The notes beneath the pieces were generated by a model that ran no database searches, had not been told where the DNA came from, and saw only the letters and a list, made by a program, of their open reading frames with translations. The position numbers were made by a program, and so were the translations under genes. Shown piece after piece: positions 24,879 to 33,031 of a stretch of DNA of 40,570 bases. The stretch's first letter is position 1. Each line of letters starts with the position of its first letter. This stretch comes from SZUA-426 sp041666155 (lineage in GTDB: Bacteria > Spirochaetota > Spirochaetia > Treponematales > Breznakiellaceae). Location: the NCBI GenBank assembly GCA_041666155.1, contig JBAYHM010000006.1, positions 1 through 40,570 on the forward strand, given 5' to 3'.

Positions 24879-24900
24879 GTAATTACGACGTTCTAATTTT
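24879..24900. promoter_or_regulatory. LacI-type operator O7 (FAD oxidoreductase gene / looping partner)
   Basis: AATTACGACGTTCTAATT centred at 24889/24890, exactly 200 bp from O6. It lies 65-86 bp before the FAD gene start. A weak plus-strand promoter (TCGACT, 16 bp, TAATTT) runs through it. Confidence 0.7.
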
Positions 24901-24964
24901 AGTTGCATGCCGTTCCTATTTTCTCGACCTTCCGCCGAGCACCAAGAAATCATATAGTAGTCGA

Positions 24965-26506
24965 ATGCGTACGAATTCAGACAAAGTCGTCATCGTCGGC
25001 GGCGGCATCGCCGGTATGATCGCCGCGTGTTACCTTGCGCGGGACGGCAAAAAGACGGTCGTGTTGGAGCAAAACCACCAGCCCGGCGGCAACATGTCCG
25101 GGTTTCGCCGCGGCGGCTACTATTTCGACGGCGGCGACCAGTCCTTTGAAAGCCTCGGCATCGTGTTCCCGATTCTCAAGGATTTGGGAGTCTACGATCA
25201 GCTTGAGTGGACCAAGGTCCGCTATCGCTTCAGGTCGGATGACTTCGATTTTTTCCTGGATTCGTTTGATTCAGTAGAAACAGCCTTATGCGAAGCATTC
25301 CCCGACGAAACGGGCATTTCTGCCCTGTTCCGCGACGTGCGGGAAGTGTCGGCCTTTCTGCGCAAACACTGCGACGCTCACTCGTTTCCGCTCCTCAATG
25401 ATTTTTCCGTCGGAAAGCTGTTTGCGTTAATGCCCGATCTCCCGAAGCTGCGGAAATGGGTCACGTATTCCTACCGCGAGAAAGTCTGCGCGCACATCAA
25501 AGACCCCGTGCTGCGCAATTGGTTCTCGGGCATCGGCTACCGGCGCATGCCCTACCTCTTTTTCGCCGGGTTTTGGGACATCTGGATCAGGGACTACTGG
25601 CATCCCGTCGGCGGCATGCAGAAACTGCACGACGTTCTGGCGGAAAATTTTAGATCGATGGGCGGCGAACTCCGCTGCAAGTGTAAGGTGAAGCGCATCG
25701 AATCCCGGAACGGAAAAGCGACCGGCGTGACGCTCGACTCAGGTGAGTTCGTTCCGGCGGACCAAGTGGTGTACGCGGGGGACTACAAAGCGTTCGTATC
25801 GGGCATGCTGGACGACGGTATTTTCCCGGCGCGGCGCACCGTACGGCTGCAGAACGCGAAACTCACGGAAAGCCTCGTCGCCGCGTACCTGGGCGTGAAT
25901 ATTCCGTCCGCCGAGCTCAAAGCCAAGCTGGACGCCAACCACGTCTTCTGGTTCCCCAACTACGACGTGACCTTCCCCGACGCGGCCTCCGACATCGATA
26001 TACACCGGCGCATGTGGGTCACCGCGAATTTTTTCATGGACGAAAACCCCAGCTTCGCGCCGGAAGGGAAGTCGACACTGGTGCTGCAAACCTATAGCTC
26101 GGCCGACTGGCAAGACTCTTGGAAAAACGGATCGATAGACGGCAAGCGCACAAACGAATACCGCGCGCTCAAAGATAAAGTCGGAAGGGACCTGGTAACG
26201 CTCGCGGAGAATTTCATACCCGGCCTTTCCTCAAAAATCGATTATTTAGAAGTCGGTTCGCCCCTGAGCAGCCATCGGTTTTCGCTCAACGACGGCGGTT
26301 CTTCGGGTGGTTGGAGCTACGACGACAAAAGCTCCCAGGTCTGGAAGGCGCCGTTCAAGAACCTGATGCGCACGCCCTTGTCAAACCTATATGCGGCGGG
26401 CCACTACGCGCTTTGGCCGGGCGGCGTTATTTCAGCCGCGCTCTCCGGGCGGCTGGTCGCGAATATGGCCGCGGGACGGCCGGTGCTGAGCGGATTGGGG
26501 AAATGA
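24965..26506 (+). CDS. FAD-dependent oxidoreductase, phytoene desaturase/carotene isomerase-like
   Basis: A 513-residue flavoprotein. The N-terminal dinucleotide fold is KVVIVGGGIAGMIAACYLAR (residues 7-26), followed by VLEQNHQPGGNMSGFRRGGY and FDGGDQSFESLG, characteristic of the CrtI/CrtH and retinol-saturase group. A late NLYAAGHYALWPGGVISAALSGR closes the FAD fold. No carotenoid genes are nearby, so the substrate is not evident. The ATG at 24965 has only a poor ribosome site. Operator O7 lies just upstream, which places the gene in the same regulon; a role in reducing or isomerising an unsaturated pathway intermediate is a guess. Confidence 0.8.
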   Translation: MRTNSDKVVIVGGGIAGMIAACYLARDGKKTVVLEQNHQPGGNMSGFRRGGYYFDGGDQSFESLGIVFPILKDLGVYDQLEWTKVRYRFRSDDFDFFLDSFDSVETALCEAFPDETGISALFRDVREVSAFLRKHCDAHSFPLLNDFSVGKLFALMPDLPKLRKWVTYSYREKVCAHIKDPVLRNWFSGIGYRRMPYLFFAGFWDIWIRDYWHPVGGMQKLHDVLAENFRSMGGELRCKCKVKRIESRNGKATGVTLDSGEFVPADQVVYAGDYKAFVSGMLDDGIFPARRTVRLQNAKLTESLVAAYLGVNIPSAELKAKLDANHVFWFPNYDVTFPDAASDIDIHRRMWVTANFFMDENPSFAPEGKSTLVLQTYSSADWQDSWKNGSIDGKRTNEYRALKDKVGRDLVTLAENFIPGLSSKIDYLEVGSPLSSHRFSLNDGGSSGGWSYDDKSSQVWKAPFKNLMRTPLSNLYAAGHYALWPGGVISAALSGRLVANMAAGRPVLSGLGK

Positions 26507-26670
26507 GAAGCGGCTACCGGACGATTCCCGGAAATTCCTCTAACTTGAACGCCCTGCGATTGAAATTTTTGAAGATTATTAAACCGCTAATATGAAGGGG
26601 AAGGGCAATGGGGTTTTACCCACTTGAATCAATACGGGCAAAGTCTTACCTTAAAAGTGAGAGGTATTCT
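26507..26670. other. Short intergenic region before the toxin-antitoxin pair
   Basis: 164 bp; I see no terminator or operator. An upstream in-frame extension of the antitoxin from 26608 is open but lacks a ribosome site. Confidence 0.3.
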
Positions 26671-26973
26671 ATGCCTAATATCATCCGAATTACTGAAAGT
26701 TTTACCGAAGTCGCCACCAAATCGATTGACGACCGGAACCGCCTGTCGATCGCGGAGGTGGCTAACTCAGTCTACAAGGGAATTACCCGCTTCAAAATAT
26801 TCCAAAGCGCCAATGGCGATGTGCTTCTTCGGCCTGTCATAGAGATACCGGCCCAAGAACTCTGGCTTCACAAAAACAAGGAAGCCCGTGAAATGGTTGC
26901 TCAAGGCATCAAGGAATCAGGGCAGGGTAAAGGCAAAAAGCTGGATGAATCGCTACTCGCGCCGGAAGAATAG
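26671..26973 (+). CDS. Antitoxin, AbrB-like, of a type II toxin-antitoxin pair
   Basis: A 100-residue protein. The central part, SIDDRNRLSIAEVANSVYKG followed by RFKIFQSANGDVLLRPVIEI, looks like an AbrB/SpoVT swapped-hairpin DNA-binding domain. The tail PAQELWLHKNKEAREMVAQG resembles toxin-binding segments in this antitoxin type. I start at ATG 26671, where GAGGT lies 6 bases upstream, rather than 21 codons earlier. The toxin gene follows after 2 bp. Confidence 0.75.
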   Translation: MPNIIRITESFTEVATKSIDDRNRLSIAEVANSVYKGITRFKIFQSANGDVLLRPVIEIPAQELWLHKNKEAREMVAQGIKESGQGKGKKLDESLLAPEE

Positions 26974-26975
26974 AC

Positions 26976-27272
26976 GTGGGTTTCGACATCCGGATCATGC
27001 CCGCGGCAGAGGCTCAATTATTGATTTTAAAAAACGACCGCGGTTTGGAAAAAAGATATAAAGCCGTCTCGAAGGCTATCCGCCTTCTCGCCGCCGATCC
27101 CAGGCATCCAGGTCTTAAAACACACAAATACGAAAGCCTGACCGGAGTCGAAGGTGAAGAAATTTTTGAAGCCTATGCCGAACAGCATACGCCCGCCGCT
27201 TATCGAATTTTCTGGCATTATGGTCCGGAAAAAGGTTCAATCACGATACTGGCAATAACGCCGCATCCGTAA
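26976..27272 (+). CDS. RelE/ParE-type toxin
   Basis: A 98-residue basic protein with the RelE/ParE fold pattern: an N-terminal FDIRIMPAAEAQL strand-helix, LAADPRHPGLKTHKYESLTG, then IFEAYAEQHTPAAYRIFWHY and ILAITPHP strands. Such toxins cleave mRNA or inhibit gyrase. The start is GTG 26976, 2 bp after the antitoxin stop, implying coupling. Which activity it has cannot be told from the sequence. Confidence 0.78.
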   Translation: MGFDIRIMPAAEAQLLILKNDRGLEKRYKAVSKAIRLLAADPRHPGLKTHKYESLTGVEGEEIFEAYAEQHTPAAYRIFWHYGPEKGSITILAITPHP

Positions 27273-27282
27273 AGGAGTTCCC

Positions 27283-28419
27283 TTGAGCGAACAAAAAGCA
27301 TCGATATCGAAACTGGACGTCAAACGGTACAACGAAAACCTCAAGGCCGAGCGTGAGGCATCCCTTCTGTATCGCCGGATGGCTGAATCCGAATCCAACA
27401 AAGATTTGTCGGCCATTTATATCCGTTTGGCGGAGACGGAGGAACGCCACGTCGCGACCTGGGAAGGAAAACTCCGGGAAGCGGGAGTGGAGCCGCCGAC
27501 TTTCAAACCGGGCCTCAAGACGCGTCTTTTCGGGTGGATGGCCAAGAAATACGGACCGGCGTCGATGGTCGGCATGATCGCGGCGATCGAGTCGCGCGCC
27601 GCGGGCGGCTACGACGACCAGCCGGAAGCGAAGGCCGTCGGCATGAACAACGAAGAGCGTTCCCACGCGCGGGTGTTCAACTACTTGGCCAAGAATACGG
27701 GCGGAATGGGAGGCTCGGATGTCGCGCGCGTGGAAGGCCGACACAAATCGGGCGGCAACGCGCTCCGCGCGGGAGTTCTTGGAGCCAACGACGGTTTGGT
27801 GTCCGTATTCTGCCTGGTAATGGGTGTGGCTGGCGCGGGAGTGGCGCAACGGGAAATCCTGATCACCGGCGCGGCGGGGCTCCTGGCCGGAGCCCTGTCC
27901 ATGGCCTTAGGCGAATGGCTCTCCGTTCAATCCAGCCGGGAACTGTACCTGCATCAGCTTGAGGTTGAGGAGCGGGAACTGTCCGAAGTCCCCGAGGAAG
28001 AGAAAGAGGAACTGGCGCTGATCTACCAGGCGAAGGGGCTCGATGAGGCAACCGCGCGGCACCTTGCCGACAAGCTCCTTTCCGATAAATCGACCGCGCT
28101 GGATACTCTGGCGCGGGAAGAACTGGCGATAGACCCCGACGAACTGGGCGGGTCTGCCTGGGAAGCGGCGATCACGAGTTTCTTCCTGTTCGCCGTGGGC
28201 GCGATCATCCCGGTCCTCCCCTACTTCTTCTGGACCGGCATGACCGGCGTTTTCATAAGTTCGGCTTTCGCGGCCGCGGGACTCTTCGGCCTGGGCGCCG
28301 CCAGTTCCCTGATGACCGGCAAAAGCTGGCTCTTCGCGGGCAGTCGCATGGTCCTCTTCGGCATGGCGGCCGCCGCGATCACCTACGGAATCGGACACCT
28401 GATCGGAGTCAGCGTGTAA
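27283..28419 (+). CDS. Ferritin-like domain fused to VIT1/CCC1-type metal transporter
   Basis: A 378-residue fusion. Residues 1 to about 140 form a rubrerythrin/ferritin-like four-helix bundle with likely diiron ligands in ERE near residue 23, EERHVATWE near 51 and NNEERSHARVF near 122. From about residue 160 it is a VIT1/CCC1 transporter with five hydrophobic helices: AGVLGANDGLVSVFCLVMG, the AGLLAGALSMALGEWLSVQS segment, and three near the C-terminus (300-378). It probably oxidises and exports or stores Fe(II) or Mn(II). The start is TTG 27283 with AAAGGAG 5 bases upstream. It lies 10 bp after the toxin gene and may be co-transcribed. Confidence 0.87.
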   Translation: MSEQKASISKLDVKRYNENLKAEREASLLYRRMAESESNKDLSAIYIRLAETEERHVATWEGKLREAGVEPPTFKPGLKTRLFGWMAKKYGPASMVGMIAAIESRAAGGYDDQPEAKAVGMNNEERSHARVFNYLAKNTGGMGGSDVARVEGRHKSGGNALRAGVLGANDGLVSVFCLVMGVAGAGVAQREILITGAAGLLAGALSMALGEWLSVQSSRELYLHQLEVEERELSEVPEEEKEELALIYQAKGLDEATARHLADKLLSDKSTALDTLAREELAIDPDELGGSAWEAAITSFFLFAVGAIIPVLPYFFWTGMTGVFISSAFAAAGLFGLGAASSLMTGKSWLFAGSRMVLFGMAAAAITYGIGHLIGVSV

Positions 28420-28450
28420 ACGCGGCGACGTTACCGCCGCCGCGCTGAAT

Positions 28451-29629
28451 TCAGAGCGCGGCGCGGTAAATTGCCAGCACGTCGGCCTTCTTGAGGCTCA
28501 TGTAGCCGCCCAGGGGGCCGAAGCGTACGGCCTTTTCCGCCATCACGTCAAAGTTCTTATCATCGATACCGACTTCGGACAAGCGGCTCGGGAGTCCGAC
28601 TTCCTTGAAGAAGGCGGCCGTCCGCGCGATGCCTTCCAAGGCGATCGCCTCGTCGCTTTTGCCCTTCGCTTCAACGTCCCAGACCCGCTGGGCGTACTGG
28701 CTGAATAAACCGGAACCCTCGCTCAGTACGTAGCGCATCCATACGGGGAAGAGGATGGCGAGTCCCGCGCCGTGCGGAATGTCATAGATGCCGCTCAGTT
28801 CGTGTTCCATTCCGTGGCAGGCCCAATCCTGCGCCTTTCCCAATCCGGCTATATTGTTCAAAGCCATCGTACCGCACCACATGATGTTCGCACGCGTGTC
28901 GTAATCTCGGGGATTCTTGACCACGCGGTAAGAGTTCTCCACCGTAGTCCGAATGAGTCCCTCGCAGATTCGATCCTGCAGCGGCGTTTCTTTCGTGTGG
29001 CTGAAGTAGGCTTCAAAAGTATGAGCCATGATGTCGGCGCAGCCGTTGACGGTATTCGCGGGGGAAACGGAATAGGTATTCTCCGGGTCCAGCACCGAGA
29101 ATTTCGGGAAGATGGCCTCGCAGCCGGCCACCGCCAGCTTGTCTTTGGTTTCCCAGTTGGTGATGACGGAGTTGCCGTTCATCTCCGAGCCGGTAGCCGC
29201 TAAGGTCAACACCGTCCCCAGCGGAAGGGCGTCCGTGATCGGGTACTTCTGGGTCGGCCAAGTCAGGTAGTAATCCCACACATCGCGCTCGGATTTGGCG
29301 CCGATCGCGATAGCCTTCGACGCGTCCAGCACACTTCCGCCGCCGACCGCCAGAATGAAGTCGACGCCTTCACGCTTGCAGATATCGATCCCTTGGTAGA
29401 CCGAACTCAGCTTCGGGTTTGATTGGATGCCGGTGAGTTCCACGAAGGACAGCCCGGCGCCGCGCAATTCGGCTACGACTTTATCATAGAGGCCCATCGC
29501 CTTCACGCTGCCGCCGCCGGTCACCAGGAGGACCTTGCCGCCGTACGAGCGGATTTCCTTTCCTACTCCGGCCAGAGCGCCTTTTCCGAACATAAGTTTC
29601 GTCGTATTCCTGAACGTAAAATTGGTCAT
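28451..29629 (-). CDS. Iron-containing alcohol dehydrogenase (butanol dehydrogenase/YqhD type)
   Basis: A 392-residue group III alcohol dehydrogenase, reducing aldehydes with NAD(P)H. Landmarks are NTTKLMFGKGAL at the N-terminus, VTGGGSVKAMGLYDKV, the nucleotide motif ILAVGGGSVLDASKAIA, and metal ligands in GCADIMAHTFEAY and CHGMEHELSGIYDIPHGAGLA. I chose ATG 29629 with GGGAG 6 bases upstream. A 22-bp gap follows the aldo-keto reductase gene, so the two are an operon, divergent from an AraC regulator. YqhD-like enzymes detoxify short aldehydes. Confidence 0.92.
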   Translation of the reverse strand: MTNFTFRNTTKLMFGKGALAGVGKEIRSYGGKVLLVTGGGSVKAMGLYDKVVAELRGAGLSFVELTGIQSNPKLSSVYQGIDICKREGVDFILAVGGGSVLDASKAIAIGAKSERDVWDYYLTWPTQKYPITDALPLGTVLTLAATGSEMNGNSVITNWETKDKLAVAGCEAIFPKFSVLDPENTYSVSPANTVNGCADIMAHTFEAYFSHTKETPLQDRICEGLIRTTVENSYRVVKNPRDYDTRANIMWCGTMALNNIAGLGKAQDWACHGMEHELSGIYDIPHGAGLAILFPVWMRYVLSEGSGLFSQYAQRVWDVEAKGKSDEAIALEGIARTAAFFKEVGLPSRLSEVGIDDKNFDVMAEKAVRFGPLGGYMSLKKADVLAIYRAAL

Positions 29630-29651
29630 GCTTTTCTCCCTTTTTATCGAT

Positions 29652-30641
29652 TTATTCGTAACCGGCGATACGATGCGGAACATAAGGCGCTTCAAGCAGG
29701 ACTATCTCTTCCGCGCTCAACTTGACGGTCAGAGTGCCGACCGCGTCCTCCAGATGCCGCATTTTGGTCGCGCCGACGATGGGCGCGGTGATTACCGGTT
29801 TGCTCAAAACCCAGGCCAACGCGATTTGAGCCGCCGGGACTCCGCGTTCGGCGGCTATAGCGGCGACTTGTTCAGCGACCAGGCCATCGGCGTCCTCGCT
29901 TGCCTTGTACAGCGTGACTCCGTAGTTATCCGTCTTTTCGCGGGCCGTCGTCGCTTCGCTCTTCCAGGGACGGGTCAAGCGGCCGCGGGCAAGCGGACTC
30001 CAGGGAATGACGCCGATTCCTTCAGAAGCGCAAAGGCCGAGCATTTCCCGCTCCTCTTCGCGATAGAGCAAGTTGTAGTGCGGCTGCATTGAGATGAAGC
30101 GCGTCCACCCGTTCCGGTCGGCAAGGTAGAGCGTTTTGGCGAATTGCCAGGCGAACATGGAGGATGCGCCGATGTAGCGAGCTTTCCCGGCCTTCACCAC
30201 ATCGTGCAGGGCTTCAAGGGTTTCCTCGATGGGGGTCGCATAGTCCCAACGATGGATCTGGTAGAGATCGATATAATCGGTGCCCAGACGTTTGAGGCTG
30301 GCGTCGATCTCCCGGAAAATTGCCTTGCGGGAAAGGCCGCCCGAGTTCGGATCGTTCTTGCGCATCGGGAAAAACACTTTGGTGGCTATCACGACGTCGT
30401 CGCGGACGGCGAAATCGCGCAGCGCTTTCCCGAGAACTTCTTCGCCGGCGCCGATCGAATACATATTCGCGGTATCGAAAAAAGTTATGCCCAGTTCAAG
30501 CGCCCGCTTGATGAAGGGGCGAGACTCGGCTTCGTTGAGTACCCACGAATGGTGGCCGCTTGCTGGATCGCCGTAACTCATGCAGCCAAGGCAGATCCGC
30601 GACACTTTCAAGCCCGATTTTCCCAGATTGACGTATTCCAT
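29652..30641 (-). CDS. Aldo/keto reductase
   Basis: A 329-residue TIM-barrel NADPH-dependent carbonyl reductase. It has the tetrad positions in FFDTANMYSIG (Asp, Tyr), IATKVFFP (Lys) and YQIHRWD (His), and the cofactor loop around IALAWVLSKPVITAPIVGA. The first residues, MEYVNLGKSGLKVSRICLG, are typical of AKR11/13-like proteins. It is the first gene of the reductase pair under probable control of the divergent AraC-type gene 150 bp away. A general aldehyde or methylglyoxal reductase is the likely function. Confidence 0.92.
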   Translation of the reverse strand: MEYVNLGKSGLKVSRICLGCMSYGDPASGHHSWVLNEAESRPFIKRALELGITFFDTANMYSIGAGEEVLGKALRDFAVRDDVVIATKVFFPMRKNDPNSGGLSRKAIFREIDASLKRLGTDYIDLYQIHRWDYATPIEETLEALHDVVKAGKARYIGASSMFAWQFAKTLYLADRNGWTRFISMQPHYNLLYREEEREMLGLCASEGIGVIPWSPLARGRLTRPWKSEATTAREKTDNYGVTLYKASEDADGLVAEQVAAIAAERGVPAAQIALAWVLSKPVITAPIVGATKMRHLEDAVGTLTVKLSAEEIVLLEAPYVPHRIAGYE

Positions 30642-30790
30642 GAAAACCTCTTAATCGAATGATACTGCCGCCCGGAACGCGGCGCCATACACGTTCCTTC
30701 CGATTAGTTGCCTAATTCTGCCGATCGGCGGCCGCAATCTTGCCCAGCACCTGGATTTATTTACATAATAGTCCGATACGGAGTGACAAT

Positions 30791-31669
30791 ATGGAAAAGA
30801 ACCGTCTGACCGAACTGCTGGAAAAACTGACTACGGCGGAAGGCAAGTCTAAGAGCGTCCTGCCGGGGCTCGAGCTTTACCGAGTCACGGGCGCGGTAGA
30901 GCGCCATCCGGTGGCCTACGAGCCGAGCGTCGTCATCGTTGCCCAGGGACGGAAAATCGGCTATCTCGGCGATAAGACCTATGTGTACGACGCGCAAAAC
31001 TACCTGGTGCTCTCGGCTCCGCTGCCTTTTGAGTGCGAGGTCGTGGCCGATTCCGTCGAACCCTACCTGGCGATGTCCGTCCGCATAGATCCGGCCGTTT
31101 TGGCGGATATGCTGTCGTCCATGGACGAACCGCCCGCGCCGGTGAACCCGCTTCCACGCTGCATCTGCGCTACGCCGCTCACCGAGGAATTGACCGACGC
31201 GGCCGTCCGTCTGCTGCGCTGTCTCCAGTCGCCGACCGACGCGGGCATCCTCGGGCCCGCGGTAATGAGGGAGATCGTATACCGCGTTCTGTGCGGACCC
31301 AAGGGCCATGTTCTGCGCGCCCTGGCCGTCCGAGACGGCCGCTTCGGCCGGATCGCGCGCGTGCTCAACCGCATTCACACCGATTACGACCGGGGACTAG
31401 ACGTAGAAGCCCTGGCCGAAGAAGCGGGCATGAGCGTCTCCGCCTTCCATCACACCTTCAAGACGGTCACCGCGACCTCGCCGGTGCAGTACCTGAAAAG
31501 CATACGGCTGCACAAAGCGCGCCTTCTCATGATCCAGGACGGGCTCAACGCCGGGCAGGCGGCCGGACGCGTCGGCTACGAAAGCGCGTCCCAGTTCAGC
31601 CGCGAGTACAAACGCTTTTTCGGGGCCGGACCCCGATCCGAAACGGCGGCGGCCCGAGGAAGCGCCTGA
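30791..31669 (+). CDS. AraC-family transcriptional regulator
   Basis: A 292-residue regulator. Residues up to about 160 form the AraC N-terminal sensor (AraC_N): VERHPVAYEPSVVIVAQGRK and SAPLPFECEVVADS. The C-terminal pair of helix-turn-helix motifs runs LDVEALAEEAGMSVSAFHHT to GRVGYESASQFSREYKRFFG. The start ATG 30791 has GGAG 7 bases upstream; a frame from 30740 is open but lacks a ribosome site. Divergent from the aldo-keto reductase and iron alcohol dehydrogenase, as in many aldehyde-responsive loci. Confidence 0.9.
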   Translation: MEKNRLTELLEKLTTAEGKSKSVLPGLELYRVTGAVERHPVAYEPSVVIVAQGRKIGYLGDKTYVYDAQNYLVLSAPLPFECEVVADSVEPYLAMSVRIDPAVLADMLSSMDEPPAPVNPLPRCICATPLTEELTDAAVRLLRCLQSPTDAGILGPAVMREIVYRVLCGPKGHVLRALAVRDGRFGRIARVLNRIHTDYDRGLDVEALAEEAGMSVSAFHHTFKTVTATSPVQYLKSIRLHKARLLMIQDGLNAGQAAGRVGYESASQFSREYKRFFGAGPRSETAAARGSA

Positions 31670-31676
31670 AAAACGC

Positions 31677-32579
31677 TTAAGCCCGATACGCGCCCCGCGT
31701 GTTCACGAAGAGCGAGTACAAAGACGTTGACGCGACGATGAACAGCCGGTCCCGCCGCGCGCCGCCGAAGGTGAGGTTGGCTACCGGCTCGGGAATGTGT
31801 ATTTTCCCCAGAGGCCGCCCCTCCGGACCGAACGCGATGACGCCGTCGCCGCAGCTGATCCACACGTTGCCGTATTCATCCACCCGCAAGCCGTCGGGTA
31901 CGCCGGGATTGATCTCCGCGAATACCTCGCCGCCTGAGAGCTTGCCGCCTGAAACGCTGAAGCGGCGCACGTGATGCGGTCCTCCGCCGGTGTGGGAAGC
32001 GCCCGAATCGGCTATGTAGAGGATTTTTTCGTCGGGGGAAAAAGCAAGGCCGTTGGGCTTATCGAAGTCGCTCACGACGCGCGTCACCGAAGCGGAGACC
32101 GGATCGACGCGGTACACGTGGTTGCCGTCCTGCTCCTTTTCTCGCCGGCCGCCCTCGTAATCGGCGATGATGCCGTAGGGAGGATCGGTGAACCAGACGG
32201 CTCCGTCGCTGGATACGACGACGTCGTTGGGCGAGTTGAGGCGTTTTCCGTCGTAGCAGTCGGCAATCGTCGTTATCGAACCGTCGTACTCGGTACGTGT
32301 GACGCCGCGGGAGCCATGCTCGCAGCTGACTAGACGCCCCTGAGGGTCTCGGGTGTTGCCGTTGGCGTACCGGGAAGGCGAACGGAAGGTCGTCACCTCT
32401 CCGCCTTCGGTCCAGCGCAGAACGCGGTCGTTCGGAATGTCGCTGAAGTAGAGGCAGCGCGCGTCGGCGACCCAGACCGGTCCTTCAGCCCAGCGGGTGC
32501 CTGTATACAATTTTTCAAGCCGCGCCGTGCCGACTATCAAAGCTCGGCAGCGCTGATCGTAGATTTCCCAATCGCTCAA
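31677..32579 (-). CDS. SMP-30/gluconolactonase-family hydrolase
   Basis: A 300-residue six-bladed propeller lactonase-like protein. Metal-site segments typical of the family are WAEGPVWV (Glu), LNSPNDVVVSSDGAVWFTDPPY, KPNGLAFSPDEK and GVPDGLRVDEYGNVW. It likely opens a sugar lactone. The start is TTG 32579, overlapping the HxlR stop by 4 bases, with GGAGG 7 bases upstream. No sugar dehydrogenase is next to it, so the substrate is open. Confidence 0.9.
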   Translation of the reverse strand: MSDWEIYDQRCRALIVGTARLEKLYTGTRWAEGPVWVADARCLYFSDIPNDRVLRWTEGGEVTTFRSPSRYANGNTRDPQGRLVSCEHGSRGVTRTEYDGSITTIADCYDGKRLNSPNDVVVSSDGAVWFTDPPYGIIADYEGGRREKEQDGNHVYRVDPVSASVTRVVSDFDKPNGLAFSPDEKILYIADSGASHTGGGPHHVRRFSVSGGKLSGGEVFAEINPGVPDGLRVDEYGNVWISCGDGVIAFGPEGRPLGKIHIPEPVANLTFGGARRDRLFIVASTSLYSLFVNTRGAYRA

Positions 32580-32944
32580 TTTACAGCCTCCTTCAATGTT
32601 TGACCTTCAGTTTCGACGAGCGTTCCGTGGCCGCGTCCCCATTCGGCCATCCGCGCGAGCAAGGGCCCCAGGGATTGCCCCAGATCGGTCAGCGAGTACT
32701 CGACGGGAGCGGGTCGGGGCCCATGCTCCTTTCGGCTGATAAGGCCGTCGGCTTCCAATTCCCGCAAAACGCGCATAAGGACGCCTTGGTTGAGCTGCGG
32801 CATCTGCCGCGATATCTGGTTGAATCGATTCGTGCCGGTCCAGATGAACCAGAGAACATTTGTCCGCCAACGTGAACTGAGCAAGTTGGCCGTCAAGGCG
32901 ATGGGACAGGGATAACTTTTAGAGGAAAAGGTCCAAGTCTTCAT
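32576..32944 (-). CDS. HxlR-family (MarR-like) transcriptional regulator
   Basis: A 122-residue winged-helix regulator. It has YPCPIALTANLLSSRWRTNV, the HxlR opening with its conserved cysteine (redox or aldehyde sensing in relatives), RFNQISRQMPQLNQGVLMRV and LEADGLISRKEHGPRPAPVE for the wing. The ATG at 32944 sits at the edge of an inverted repeat, a likely autoregulatory site. It is translationally coupled to the SMP-30 gene. It may also control the divergent RidA gene. Confidence 0.88.
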   Translation of the reverse strand: MKTWTFSSKSYPCPIALTANLLSSRWRTNVLWFIWTGTNRFNQISRQMPQLNQGVLMRVLRELEADGLISRKEHGPRPAPVEYSLTDLGQSLGPLLARMAEWGRGHGTLVETEGQTLKEAVN

Positions 32945-32966
32945 GTATTCCAATTAAAGGGAATAC
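32945..32966. promoter_or_regulatory. Inverted repeat, probable HxlR operator
   Basis: GTATTCC (32945-32951) and GGAATAC (32960-32966), an exact 7-bp inverted repeat with an 8-bp spacer, lying at the start codon of the HxlR gene and upstream of RidA. A second small repeat TTGC/GCAA follows at 32968-32981. Confidence 0.55.
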
Positions 32967-33031
32967 TTGCAAAAAAGCAAGTTCTGGACGTCGGGGTTTT
33001 AAAGGCCTAGATTGATCGTGGAGGTACAGCA

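Larger units (their letters stand above)
24661..24964. other. Divergent control region leuB-like / FAD oxidoreductase
   Basis: 304 bp, AT-rich, no gene. It holds O6, the leuB-like promoter, O7 and a weak promoter toward the FAD gene. I saw no sigma-54 element. Confidence 0.55.

Noticed and set aside
28420..28450. CGCGGCG/CGCCGCG hairpin between convergent genes
   Set aside because: No T run on either strand, so I cannot call it a terminator.
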